Assembly: GCA_017552615.1 (NCBI GenBank)
Contig: JAFZPI010000022.1
Coordinates: 19,963 to 83,962 of the forward strand
Length of the DNA stretch: 64,000 nucleotides
Direction: 5' to 3'
Source of the DNA: Clostridia bacterium
GTDB taxonomy: Bacteria; Bacillota; Clostridia; Christensenellales; Aristaeellaceae
Below the pieces are notes generated by a model. The model made no database searches. It was not told where the DNA came from and worked only from the letters and a program-made list of their open reading frames with translations. Below, one piece after another: positions 1 through 7,644 of the stretch (positions within the stretch are counted from its first letter, which is position 1; each line of letters opens with the position of its first letter). A program made the translations under genes and the position numbers.

Positions 1-1
1 A

Positions 2-70
2 GGCCATCCTGACGAGGAAGACCTCCGCGCCGCCGCCAATTTTGCCGTTCTGACAGCCAAGAGGAGGTAA
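2..70 (+). CDS. C-terminal end of a gene entering from the left edge
   Basis: A frame open from the window edge encodes 22 residues ending in NFAVLTAKRR and stops at 68-70. The stop codon directly follows the AGAGGAGG that serves as ribosome site of the next gene, which suggests translational coupling. The GHPDEEDL stretch resembles the tail of flavodoxin-like proteins, but too little is present to name it. Confidence 0.4.
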   Translation, partial: GHPDEEDLRAAANFAVLTAKRR

Positions 71-74
71 ACCC

Positions 75-404
75 ATGAAGAAGTATGATTCATTGCAGGC
101 TTTTCTGCAGGACCTGCCGGCCCTGGCGTCCCATGACCGGGAAAAGCTGCGCGGCCAGTCCGGCCTGTTTGAGCTTGAAACGAAACAGGGCATGCGGTTG
201 TGGATGCGCATGGAGGACGGAGCCATCACCCTCCCGGAGACAGCCCCCGCGGAACAACCCGACTGTACCGTCATTGCCGATGAGAAAGACCTGCTCGCGA
301 TGATCAACGGCGAGCTCTCACCGGTCAAAGCCATCCTTTTCGGCAAAGTCAAAGTGAAGGGCAATAAAGGCCTGCTGATGAAACTCGCGGCGCTGATGGG
401 ATAA
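75..404 (+). CDS. SCP2 sterol-binding domain protein
   Basis: This 109-residue protein is a single SCP2-type lipid-binding domain. The second half shows the family pattern: a D-x-T-V strand at residues 63-67, then a helix DLLAMINGELSPVKAILFGK, then KVKGNKGLLMKL. Family members bind hydrophobic ligands in a cytosolic pocket; the ligand cannot be told from sequence. AGGAGG lies 8 bases before the ATG. Only 16 bases separate it from the epimerase gene, so the two are probably cotranscribed, though no functional link is obvious. Confidence 0.8.
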   Translation: MKKYDSLQAFLQDLPALASHDREKLRGQSGLFELETKQGMRLWMRMEDGAITLPETAPAEQPDCTVIADEKDLLAMINGELSPVKAILFGKVKVKGNKGLLMKLAALMG

Positions 405-420
405 CAGGGAGGGCCGGACG

Positions 421-1578
421 ATGGTGGAGGAAATCCGCAAACATCTGACAGAAGACCTGCTGCCATTCTGGAAAAACCTTCGGGATGATGCCCGGGGCGG
501 TTATATCGGGTATGTGGGGTACGACTTGAAGCGTGATCCCGAGGCGGAGCGCGGCTGCATTCTCAACAGCCGCATTTTGTGGTTCTTCTCCAATGCCTTC
601 CTGACGCTCGGCGATCCATCCGCTCTGAACGAAGCGGATCATGCCTATCAGGCTTTGCTTGCCATGATTGATCCCTGCAACGGCGGTGTCTACTGGTCGA
701 TGAACGGGGATTTCACGGTGTATGATCCTACCAAGCACACGTACAACCAGGCCTTTGCCATTTATGCCCTCTCCGCTTACGGCAGGGCCAGCGGCAAAAA
801 GGCCCCGCTGGAGCAGGCCAAGGCCCTGTACCGCCTGATCGAGACCCAATGCAAGGATGCCGGCGGCTACCTCGAGGCCCAGACCGCCGACTGGAAGCCC
901 ATGAGCAACGAAAAGCTCTCGGAGAACGGCGTTATGGCGTCCCGCACGATGAACACCCTCCTGCACGTGATGGAGGGCTATACCGGCCTGTACGAAGCCA
1001 CGGGCGATCCGGAGGTCCGCGCATCCCTTTATGAGATCATGGACACGCTCGAAACAAAGATCTGGAACCCGGAGAAGCGCCGGCAGGAAGTTTTCTTTGA
1101 CGCAGACTGGCATACGCTGATCGACTTGCACTCCTTCGGCCACGACATCGAGACCAGCTGGCTGGCGGACCATACCCTCGACGTGCTCGGTGATGAAGCC
1201 CTGACCGCGAGGATCCGCCCCCTGCTCCTGGCCATGGCAGACGAGACGCTGAAGCTCGCCTACACCGAGGGCAATGGCTTCTCTGCCGAGATGGAGCGCG
1301 GGAAGGTCGATACCACCCGTGTCTGGTGGGTGCAGGCTGAGGCCCTGCTGGGTTTCCTGAACGCCTGGCAGCGCACCGGGGAAGAGCGCTTTCACAAGGC
1401 CGCGGAGAGCCAGTGGTCCTACATCCGCGACCATGTCATCGATCGCCGGTGCGGCGAGTGGCACTGGTCCCTCCATGAGGACGGCACTCCCACGGGCAAA
1501 CCGATCGTTGAGCCTTGGAAATGCCCGTATCACAATGGGAGAATGTGTTTTGAGGTCATCAAACGCCTTCAGGCATAA
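421..1578 (+). CDS. AGE-family epimerase, likely cellobiose/mannobiose 2-epimerase
   Basis: A 385-residue enzyme of the N-acylglucosamine 2-epimerase family with an (alpha/alpha)6 barrel. It most resembles cellobiose 2-epimerases, which convert the reducing-end glucose of beta-1,4 disaccharides to mannose and the reverse. Visible active-site histidines are H182 (NTLLHVMEGY), H241 (SFGHDIE) and H371 (CPYHNGR), together with the WWVQAE segment. Length matches the family. The GH130 phosphorylase at 2237 is the known partner: the epimerase turns beta-1,4-mannobiose into mannosyl-glucose, which the phosphorylase splits. No signal peptide is present, so it acts in the cytosol. Substrate preference is inferred from the neighbour. 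Confidence 0.88.
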   Translation: MVEEIRKHLTEDLLPFWKNLRDDARGGYIGYVGYDLKRDPEAERGCILNSRILWFFSNAFLTLGDPSALNEADHAYQALLAMIDPCNGGVYWSMNGDFTVYDPTKHTYNQAFAIYALSAYGRASGKKAPLEQAKALYRLIETQCKDAGGYLEAQTADWKPMSNEKLSENGVMASRTMNTLLHVMEGYTGLYEATGDPEVRASLYEIMDTLETKIWNPEKRRQEVFFDADWHTLIDLHSFGHDIETSWLADHTLDVLGDEALTARIRPLLLAMADETLKLAYTEGNGFSAEMERGKVDTTRVWWVQAEALLGFLNAWQRTGEERFHKAAESQWSYIRDHVIDRRCGEWHWSLHEDGTPTGKPIVEPWKCPYHNGRMCFEVIKRLQA

Positions 1579-1629
1579 AACTACGAATCAAGCAACAACG
1601 TTGCTGAAAAATAAAAGGAGAGTGTCCCC

Positions 1630-2202
1630 ATGAAACGCATTGCTGCCCTGATCCTGTCCCTCTGCCTGCTCCTGACCGTGGCTTCAACCTTCGCAGAAAC
1701 CGCAACCGTGACACGGGTTGACTTTGGCGCGTTCTCCATGGAACTGGATTCCAGCGCCCTTGTTATGCAAGAAAAGGCCAATAATGCCGCTTTTGCTCTG
1801 TACTTACCTGTGACAGATGATACTTCCATCAACATGAATTTTGTTTGGACGACCGATACCGAAGATATTTCTGCAATAACCCAGGAATACATGGATGCAT
1901 ATGCAGAATACCTGCTTTCTACCCTCATCAATTATATGGAATCACAAGGCGTAGAGATTGTCGAAGCCGAAACAGTCACAGCGGAAATGCGCTTGTTGGA
2001 TGATGCCCCGGTTCTCCTCATCGCCCATGGCTACACCTATGATTTGACACCTCTGGGCGTGTCACTGCAGCAGACACGCTACCAGATCCAAGTCACTCTG
2101 CCTTTGGAGAACGAAACATATATTATCACCTGCACCGTTCCGGATCTGGATGCTTTTCAACAGTACTTTGTTCCAGTGATCAACAGCCTGCAGTGGAACT
2201 GA
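1630..2202 (+). CDS. Secreted protein of unknown function
   Basis: This 190-residue protein begins with a clear Sec signal peptide (MKRIAALILSLCLLLTVAS, cleavage likely after FA at about residue 23). No lipobox cysteine is seen, so it is probably released or wall-associated. The mature part is acidic and of mixed alpha/beta character with no recognised motif. The signal peptide is nearly identical to those of the genes at 3442 and 4442, but the mature regions are not obviously alike. It lies between the epimerase and phosphorylase genes and may be cotranscribed with them. Confidence 0.7.
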   Translation: MKRIAALILSLCLLLTVASTFAETATVTRVDFGAFSMELDSSALVMQEKANNAAFALYLPVTDDTSINMNFVWTTDTEDISAITQEYMDAYAEYLLSTLINYMESQGVEIVEAETVTAEMRLLDDAPVLLIAHGYTYDLTPLGVSLQQTRYQIQVTLPLENETYIITCTVPDLDAFQQYFVPVINSLQWN

Positions 2203-2236
2203 TGGAATGAATGCCGTCTGACAGGAGGAGTTTCCC

Positions 2237-3403
2237 ATGCGCACCTACCGCGAAATCGAGGCCCGGTATGAGACCCTGATCCATACCCCCAACCGCGTCC
2301 ACGAAGGGCGCTACAACGGGATCTATGAGCGCTATGTAAACCCGGTGCTGACCCGGGAGCACATCCCGCCTTTCTGGATCTACGATCCCAATCCCAAGAC
2401 CAACCCTTATATGATGCAGCGGCTGGGCGTCAATGCGGTGTTCAATTCCGGAGCGCTGCTGCTGGACGGGAAGTATACGCTCGTGGCGCGCGTGGAGGGC
2501 AGCGACCGCAAGTCCTTCTTTGCCGTGGCGCAGTCGGACCGACCGACCGAAGGCTTTCGCTTCTGGGATGAGCCCGTCCTCCTGCCGGACACCTGCCCGG
2601 AGGAGACCAACGTCTACGATATGCGCTTGACGCAGCATGAGGACGGATGGATCTACGGCGTGTTCTGCTCCGAGAGCAAGGATACGGGGAACCCCGATCT
2701 CTCCGCCGCCGTGGCGGCCGCGGGCATTGTCCGCACAAAGGACCTGAAGACCTGGGAGCGCCTGCCGAACCTGAAGACCCTGCGTTCCCCGCAGCAGCGC
2801 AACGTCTGTCTCCTGCCAGAGTTTGAGAACGGGAAATATGCGTTCTACACCCGGCCGATGGACGATTTCATCGAGACCGGCTCAGGCGGCGGCATCGGCT
2901 TCGGCCTGTGCGACGACATCACGAACGCTGTGATCGACGAGGAGAGGATGACGAGCCTCCGGCGCTACCACACGATCACCGAGGCCAAGAACGGCGCCGG
3001 TGCGGTGCCGATCAAGACAGATCGGGGATGGATCCACATCGCACATGGTGTCCGCAACACTGCGGCGGGTCTGCGCTATGTGGTCTACGCGTTCGCGACG
3101 GCCTTTGACGATCCGGGCCGGGTCATCGCCCAGCCGGGTGGGTTCCTGATCGCCCCCTACGGCTCCGAACGCAACGGTGACGTGAGCAATGTGGTTTTCA
3201 CCAACGGTGCGATCGTGGACAAGGATGGGAAAGTCTATATCTACTATGCTTCTTCCGACACAAGGCTGCATGTGGCGGCCACGGACCTTGACCGCCTGAA
3301 GGACTATGTCTTTAACACCCCGGAGGATCCCCTGCGCTCGGTGGACTGCGTGAAGCAGCGGATCGGTTTCATCCGGCAGAATCTGGAGTATCTGAAAAAG
3401 TAA
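2237..3403 (+). CDS. GH130 phosphorylase, likely 4-O-beta-D-mannosyl-D-glucose phosphorylase
   Basis: A 388-residue glycoside hydrolase family 130 enzyme with the five-bladed propeller pattern. Recognisable parts include [30 protein letters not shown], the [17 protein letters not shown] segment holding the expected proton-donor aspartate, and [14 protein letters not shown]. The family phosphorolyses beta-mannosyl-glucose to mannose-1-phosphate and glucose. With the epimerase at 421 and the hexomutase at 5144 it completes a cytosolic route from mannobiose to glycolysis. ACAGGAGGAG precedes the ATG. Exact chain-length specificity (disaccharide or oligosaccharide) is inferred from overall similarity. 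Confidence 0.88.
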   Translation: MRTYREIEARYETLIHTPNRVHEGRYNGIYERYVNPVLTREHIPPFWIYDPNPKTNPYMMQRLGVNAVFNSGALLLDGKYTLVARVEGSDRKSFFAVAQSDRPTEGFRFWDEPVLLPDTCPEETNVYDMRLTQHEDGWIYGVFCSESKDTGNPDLSAAVAAAGIVRTKDLKTWERLPNLKTLRSPQQRNVCLLPEFENGKYAFYTRPMDDFIETGSGGGIGFGLCDDITNAVIDEERMTSLRRYHTITEAKNGAGAVPIKTDRGWIHIAHGVRNTAAGLRYVVYAFATAFDDPGRVIAQPGGFLIAPYGSERNGDVSNVVFTNGAIVDKDGKVYIYYASSDTRLHVAATDLDRLKDYVFNTPEDPLRSVDCVKQRIGFIRQNLEYLKK

Positions 3404-3441
3404 AGGATTCACATCAAAACAGAAAAGAAAGGATGTCGCCC

Positions 3442-4206
3442 ATGAAACGCATTGCCGCCCTGCTCCTGACTCTCTGTCTCCTCCTGACCGCCGCTTCCGC
3501 CCTGGCGGACGTGGACCTCAGCTACCTCGAACAGTACCCCGATATCTTTGATGTCACCCAGGGAGAGGTCCTCACCTTCATTTGCGACAGCATGACCGCG
3601 GAAGACCTGTCCTTCGTCCATGCTCATGAGAGCGACTACCGGTACAGCTACATGTATTTTGAGCTCTGGATCGAGAACGGCTATGACGTGATCTATCCCG
3701 TGCTGAATATCGTCTACAACGCCGATGAACTCCTGAACATCACAGCGGTCAGCTTCGATCTCGAAGGCGTGCGGTACACCTTTTCCGTGGACCTGGACGA
3801 ACCCGACCGGGACGAAAAGGGCATCACGGAAGATCCGCTGATCTTCTTCGGGATTGAGAACGTCGAGTTCCTGTCCGCGCTGGAAGATATCGTAGACGAC
3901 TGCGATACCGCGGAAGAGATGGAAGAATACCGCATCACGGCGATCCTCCACGGTGACGAGGACCTGACGGTGACGCTCAGCGACGCCTTCCTGCTGGACT
4001 TCTATATCGTCATCAAGGATGCCTTCATTGAGCTCGGCGGCCTGGATAACTTCGACCAGATCTACATTGCCACCCCCATGACGATGGAAGCGATCGACAG
4101 CTGGGATGAATGGGAACCTGATGAAGTGGAAGAGGACGAGCCGGACGACGAAACGGCCGGTGGGAAAGATATCACGGATATCCTGCGGGAGATGTTCCAT
4201 AAGTAA
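3442..4206 (+). CDS. Secreted acidic protein, paralogue of 4442
   Basis: The protein has 254 residues and the signal peptide MKRIAALLLTLCLLLTAASA. The start at 3442 is chosen over the ATG at 3433 because AAAGGA sits 8 bases ahead of it but would abut the earlier one. The mature part begins DVDLSYLEQYPDIF and aligns along its length with the product of 4442 (VDITYLEENPDVF), so the two are tandem paralogues. Its C-terminus adds a highly acidic tail (DEWEPDEVEEDEPDDE) that the paralogue lacks. No known domain was recognised. Confidence 0.72.
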   Translation: MKRIAALLLTLCLLLTAASALADVDLSYLEQYPDIFDVTQGEVLTFICDSMTAEDLSFVHAHESDYRYSYMYFELWIENGYDVIYPVLNIVYNADELLNITAVSFDLEGVRYTFSVDLDEPDRDEKGITEDPLIFFGIENVEFLSALEDIVDDCDTAEEMEEYRITAILHGDEDLTVTLSDAFLLDFYIVIKDAFIELGGLDNFDQIYIATPMTMEAIDSWDEWEPDEVEEDEPDDETAGGKDITDILREMFHK

Positions 4207-4269
4207 GCAAGGACTTGTTTGAAAGAATGTAATTGTACAGATGTAAGTTGTTAAAGACCTTGTGGCTTA

Positions 4270-4386
4270 CCTCATCCGCCCTTCGGGCACCTTCCCCTAA
4301 AGGGGAAGGCAAGAGTAGAAAAGTTACCAAAAGCCTTCCTCTTTAGGGGAAGGGGGACCGCCGCGCTTGCGCGGTGGTGGATGAGG
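4270..4386. repeat. Palindromic intergenic repeat, family A copy 1
   Basis: This 117-bp element starts CCTCATCC and ends GGATGAGG. Inside are two arms built on CTTCCCC/GGGGAAGG and GC-rich hairpins (CGCCCTTCGGGC, CCGCGCTTGCGCGG). Copies with the same outer ends and inner arms are at 35618-35769 and 52415-52532. It lies between two paralogous secreted protein genes. Confidence 0.85.
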
Positions 4387-4441
4387 ACTGGCAGAGGTAG
4401 CTGAATAGCAAAAATCCAAAGCATTGAAAGGACCAAAGAAC

Positions 4442-5107
4442 ATGAAACGCATCGCTGCCCTGATCCTGAGTTTGTGCCTGCTGATGACCGCCGCTTCTGC
4501 CCTGGCGGATGTGGATATCACTTACCTGGAAGAAAACCCGGACGTCTTCAGGGTCCAGAAAGGTGATACGCTCACCTATGTCTGCTCCACCCTGTCCGCG
4601 GCAGACCTGGCGTTTGAGCACGCCTATTCGAACGGGAAGCTGTACAGCTTCACCTGCTTCTCGCTCCTGATCCCAAACGGCAGCGATGTGGTGTATCCGG
4701 TGCTTGATGTGATCTACTGCGCCGACGCGCCGCTGAACATCACGACCGTCAGCATCGAGGTGGGGGATGTGCAGTATACCTTCGCCGTGAGCTCAGACGG
4801 ACCGGTACAGAGTGAGAACGGGGTATCCGAAGACTGTATGATCCTCTTCGGAGTCGAGAATTTTGAGTTCCTGGAAGCGCTGTCGAACGAGATGGCAGCC
4901 TGCAAAACGGAAGAAGATCTGCTGACCCACAAGTATAAGGCGACCCTCCGCGGGGATGAGGAAGTGACCACAACCTTCAGCGGGGCATTCCTCCTGGACT
5001 TCTATCTGATTATTGTCGAGGCCTTCACCGAGGTCGGTGGCCTGAGCGGGGTCAGCCAGCTTTCCGGAGCTTCGACGATGATGACGGACAGCATCCCGCA
5101 GGAGTGA
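4442..5107 (+). CDS. Secreted protein, paralogue of 3442
   Basis: A 221-residue protein with signal peptide MKRIAALILSLCLLMTAASA and a mature region aligning with the 3442 product: shared features include V-Y-P-V-L-(N/D)-(I/V)-(V/I)-Y, a VxYTF(S/A)V strand, and DAFLLDFYxII/GAFLLDFYLII near the end. The start at 4442 follows GAAAGGAC by 9 bases; an upstream TTG is less likely. The acidic tail of the paralogue is missing. The duplication is now separated by a family A repeat, which may carry its own transcription stop. Function unknown. Confidence 0.72.
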   Translation: MKRIAALILSLCLLMTAASALADVDITYLEENPDVFRVQKGDTLTYVCSTLSAADLAFEHAYSNGKLYSFTCFSLLIPNGSDVVYPVLDVIYCADAPLNITTVSIEVGDVQYTFAVSSDGPVQSENGVSEDCMILFGVENFEFLEALSNEMAACKTEEDLLTHKYKATLRGDEEVTTTFSGAFLLDFYLIIVEAFTEVGGLSGVSQLSGASTMMTDSIPQE

Positions 5108-5143
5108 TCCCGAAACACGTGCCGCCTTGAGGAGGAAACATCC

Positions 5144-6826
5144 ATGGACTTCATGCAGGAATACCGCCGCTGGCTTGCCAACGCCGATGCGGACATTGCG
5201 GCGGAACTGAAAGCCATCGAAAACAAACCCGCAGCCATCGAGGACGCTTTTTACCGGGAGCTGGCCTTTGGGACCGGCGGCCTGCGCGGGGTCATCGGCG
5301 CGGGCACGAACCGGATGAACGTCCACACGGTGGCGAAGGCTTCCCAGGGGCTGGCGAACTATGTGAACGCGGCCTTCCCGGAAGGGAAGAGGAAAATCGC
5401 CGTCAGCTACGACAGCCGGATCAAGTCTGACCTGTTCAGCCGCGTGGCGGCCGCGGTTTTCGCGGAGAACGGCATTGAAGTCTGGATCTATCCTCAATTG
5501 ATGCCCACGCCCTGCCTGAGCTATGCCGTGCGCGCGCTTGGCTGCGCCGCGGGCGTGATGATTACGGCATCCCACAACCCTGCCAAGTACAACGGTTATA
5601 AAGTTTATGGTCCCGACGGCTGCCAGATCACCACCGAAGCCGCGGCGGTCATTCTCGGGGAGATCGAAAAACTCGACGTCTTCGCGGACGTGAAGCGCGG
5701 GGACTTCGATGCGCTGATGGCAGAAGGCAGAATCCATTGGATCGGGGAAGAGGTGTATACTTCCTTTACGGAAGAAGTCAAAAAGCAATCCCTTCTCGCT
5801 CCCGGGGAAGAAATCGACCGTGATGTCGCGATCGTCTATACGCCTCTGAACGGTACGGGCCTAAAGCCCGTTCTACGGGTGCTGACCGAGAGCGGGTTCA
5901 CGAACGTGAGCGTCGTGAAGGAACAGGAGCAGCCCGACGGGAACTTCCCGACCTGCCCCTATCCGAACCCCGAGATTCGCGAAGCCATGGCGCTCGGCAT
6001 GGAGTGCGCGAAGCGTGAGAACGCAGACCTCTTGCTGGCCACCGACCCGGACTGCGACCGCTGCGGCATTGCGGTTAAGGATGAGAACGGGGATTATGTG
6101 CTGCTCTCCGGCAACGAGACCGGCATGCTCCTGCTCGACTATGTCTGCGCGCGGCGGACCGCAAACGGTACGATGCCGAAGGATCCGGTCATGGTCAAGA
6201 CAATCGTCACGATCGACATGGCGGAGCGCATCGCCGCGAAGTACAGCGTGGAGACGATCAACGTCCTGACGGGCTTCAAGTTCATCGGCGAACAGATCGG
6301 ATTTTTGGAGCAGAAGGGCGAGGAGAACCGCTATATCTTCGGTTTTGAGGAGAGCTACGGCTATCTCTCCGGCACGTATGTCCGCGACAAGGACGCGGTC
6401 GACGCGGCTTTCCTGATCTGTGAGATGTTTGCCTGGTACCGCACGCGGGGTATCAGCCTGAAGCAGCGGCTGAACGAACTTTACGCCGAGTACGGCTACT
6501 GCCTGAACACCCTGCACTCCTTTGAATTTGAGGGCAGCGCGGGCATGAAGAAGATGCAGGATCTGATGGCGGCCTTCCGGTCCGATACCGACGCGATCGG
6601 CGGCCTCAAGGTCGAAAAGGCGCTGGACTACAGCCTAGGCCTGGACGACCTGCCCAAATCCGATGTGCTGAAGTACAAGCTGGAGAAGAACGGTTCCGTC
6701 GTCGTCCGGCCTTCCGGAACGGAACCCAAACTGAAGACCTATATCTCGGTCTCTGCCCCGACGAAAGAAGAAGCGGAAACCGTGGAGAAGCGCATTGCGG
6801 AAGATCTGACGGCACGGATGAGGTGA
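5144..6826 (+). CDS. Alpha-D-phosphohexomutase (phosphoglucomutase/phosphomannomutase)
   Basis: A 560-residue enzyme of the alpha-D-phosphohexomutase superfamily, cytosolic. Visible motifs in order are the sugar-entry FGTGGLRG (42-49), phosphoserine loop TASHNP (141-146, Ser143), magnesium loop DPDCDR (about 302-307), the sugar-binding GFEESYGY, and the phosphate-binding RPSGTEPK near residue 523. It interconverts hexose 1- and 6-phosphates. The length and the GFEESYGYL form fit the PgcA-like group. Its position after the GH130 gene suggests it could take mannose-1-phosphate or glucose-1-phosphate; sequence alone does not settle which. GAGGAGG precedes the ATG. Confidence 0.9.
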   Translation: MDFMQEYRRWLANADADIAAELKAIENKPAAIEDAFYRELAFGTGGLRGVIGAGTNRMNVHTVAKASQGLANYVNAAFPEGKRKIAVSYDSRIKSDLFSRVAAAVFAENGIEVWIYPQLMPTPCLSYAVRALGCAAGVMITASHNPAKYNGYKVYGPDGCQITTEAAAVILGEIEKLDVFADVKRGDFDALMAEGRIHWIGEEVYTSFTEEVKKQSLLAPGEEIDRDVAIVYTPLNGTGLKPVLRVLTESGFTNVSVVKEQEQPDGNFPTCPYPNPEIREAMALGMECAKRENADLLLATDPDCDRCGIAVKDENGDYVLLSGNETGMLLLDYVCARRTANGTMPKDPVMVKTIVTIDMAERIAAKYSVETINVLTGFKFIGEQIGFLEQKGEENRYIFGFEESYGYLSGTYVRDKDAVDAAFLICEMFAWYRTRGISLKQRLNELYAEYGYCLNTLHSFEFEGSAGMKKMQDLMAAFRSDTDAIGGLKVEKALDYSLGLDDLPKSDVLKYKLEKNGSVVVRPSGTEPKLKTYISVSAPTKEEAETVEKRIAEDLTARMR

Positions 6827-6841
6827 GGAGGCGACGGGGCC

Positions 6842-7477
6842 ATGCGGACATACAGGCCTAGCAAGCCGGGGGGACGCAAGTGGCTGTTCCTGATTCTTCT
6901 GGTCGTGCTGGTGGCGGCTGTGGCAGCGGTGGCCATCTACCGTGAGCAGATCTTCCCCACCCGGACATCAACCCTGATGACGGAATCGACCGCGAACTAC
7001 ACCCTGCGGAACATCGGCGTCCTGGTTACCCAGGAGGCATTCATGACCCGGGTGCACTCGGAGTCGGACGCCCGGAAGCTTTTCGGGATCACCTGGCCCG
7101 GTACCCAGCGGAGGCTGATCTTCAGTTATGACGTGGTCGTCCGGGCCGGGGTGGACTTTTCCAAGACGCAGCTGAAAGTCGACACGTGGGCCAAGACTGT
7201 CACCGTCACGCTCCCGGCCGCGACCGTATTTGACGCCAATATTGACACGGACAGTTTCCGCGTTTATGATCAGACGAACAATGTCTTCAACCGGACCGGT
7301 GCTTCGACGTTCAACAATGCGATCAAGACCATGCTGACGGAGGGCGAGGCATATGCCACCGGGCACGGCTTGCTGGAAAATGCCACAAAGAATGCCGAAT
7401 CCATGATCAAAGGCCTGCTTGCCCAGAGCTATCCGGAGCCGGAATACACCTATACCTTTGAATGGATTGATGAGTAG
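6842..7477 (+). CDS. Membrane-anchored DUF4230 protein
   Basis: The 211-residue protein has a basic N-terminus, one membrane helix at about residues 14-32 (WLFLILLVVLVAAVAAVAIY), and an outer domain matching the DUF4230 family. The family pattern is seen in LRNIGVLVTQE, the central YDVVVRAGVDFSK, and the strand KTVTVTLPAATVFDANID. The biochemical role of DUF4230 is not known. It starts 16 bases after the hexomutase gene and is followed by a small peptide gene, so it probably belongs to the same transcript. Confidence 0.75.
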   Translation: MRTYRPSKPGGRKWLFLILLVVLVAAVAAVAIYREQIFPTRTSTLMTESTANYTLRNIGVLVTQEAFMTRVHSESDARKLFGITWPGTQRRLIFSYDVVVRAGVDFSKTQLKVDTWAKTVTVTLPAATVFDANIDTDSFRVYDQTNNVFNRTGASTFNNAIKTMLTEGEAYATGHGLLENATKNAESMIKGLLAQSYPEPEYTYTFEWIDE

Positions 7478-7500
7478 ATCCCGAACAGGAGGATGATCCC

Positions 7501-7599
7501 GTGAAAAGCCTGAAAAAGATCATCATCGGCGTCGCGGTCGGCGTCCTGACGGTCATCGCGCTGATCTATCTGTATTTTGCGCTGACGCCGGCTCCGTAA
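7501..7599 (+). CDS. 32-residue single-span membrane peptide
   Basis: A GTG at 7501 opens a 33-codon frame ending at 7599. AGGAGG sits 8 bases upstream (7487-7492), which strongly supports translation. The product is a basic head (MKSLKK), then a hydrophobic helix of about 20 residues (IIIGVAVGVLTVIALIYLYF), then a short ALTPAP tail. It is small enough to be missed by gene finders. It lies between the DUF4230 gene and the NuoL-like gene with gaps of 23 and 45 bases, suggesting that it is an accessory subunit of one of them; this is inference. Confidence 0.65.
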   Translation: MKSLKKIIIGVAVGVLTVIALIYLYFALTPAP

Positions 7600-7644
7600 A
7601 GCAAACAGGATATATACCAATCTGAAAAAGCGAGGCAACCTGCC

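Noticed and set aside
349-1533. 394-codon open frame on the minus strand
   Set aside because: Antisense to the epimerase and the end of the SCP2 gene.
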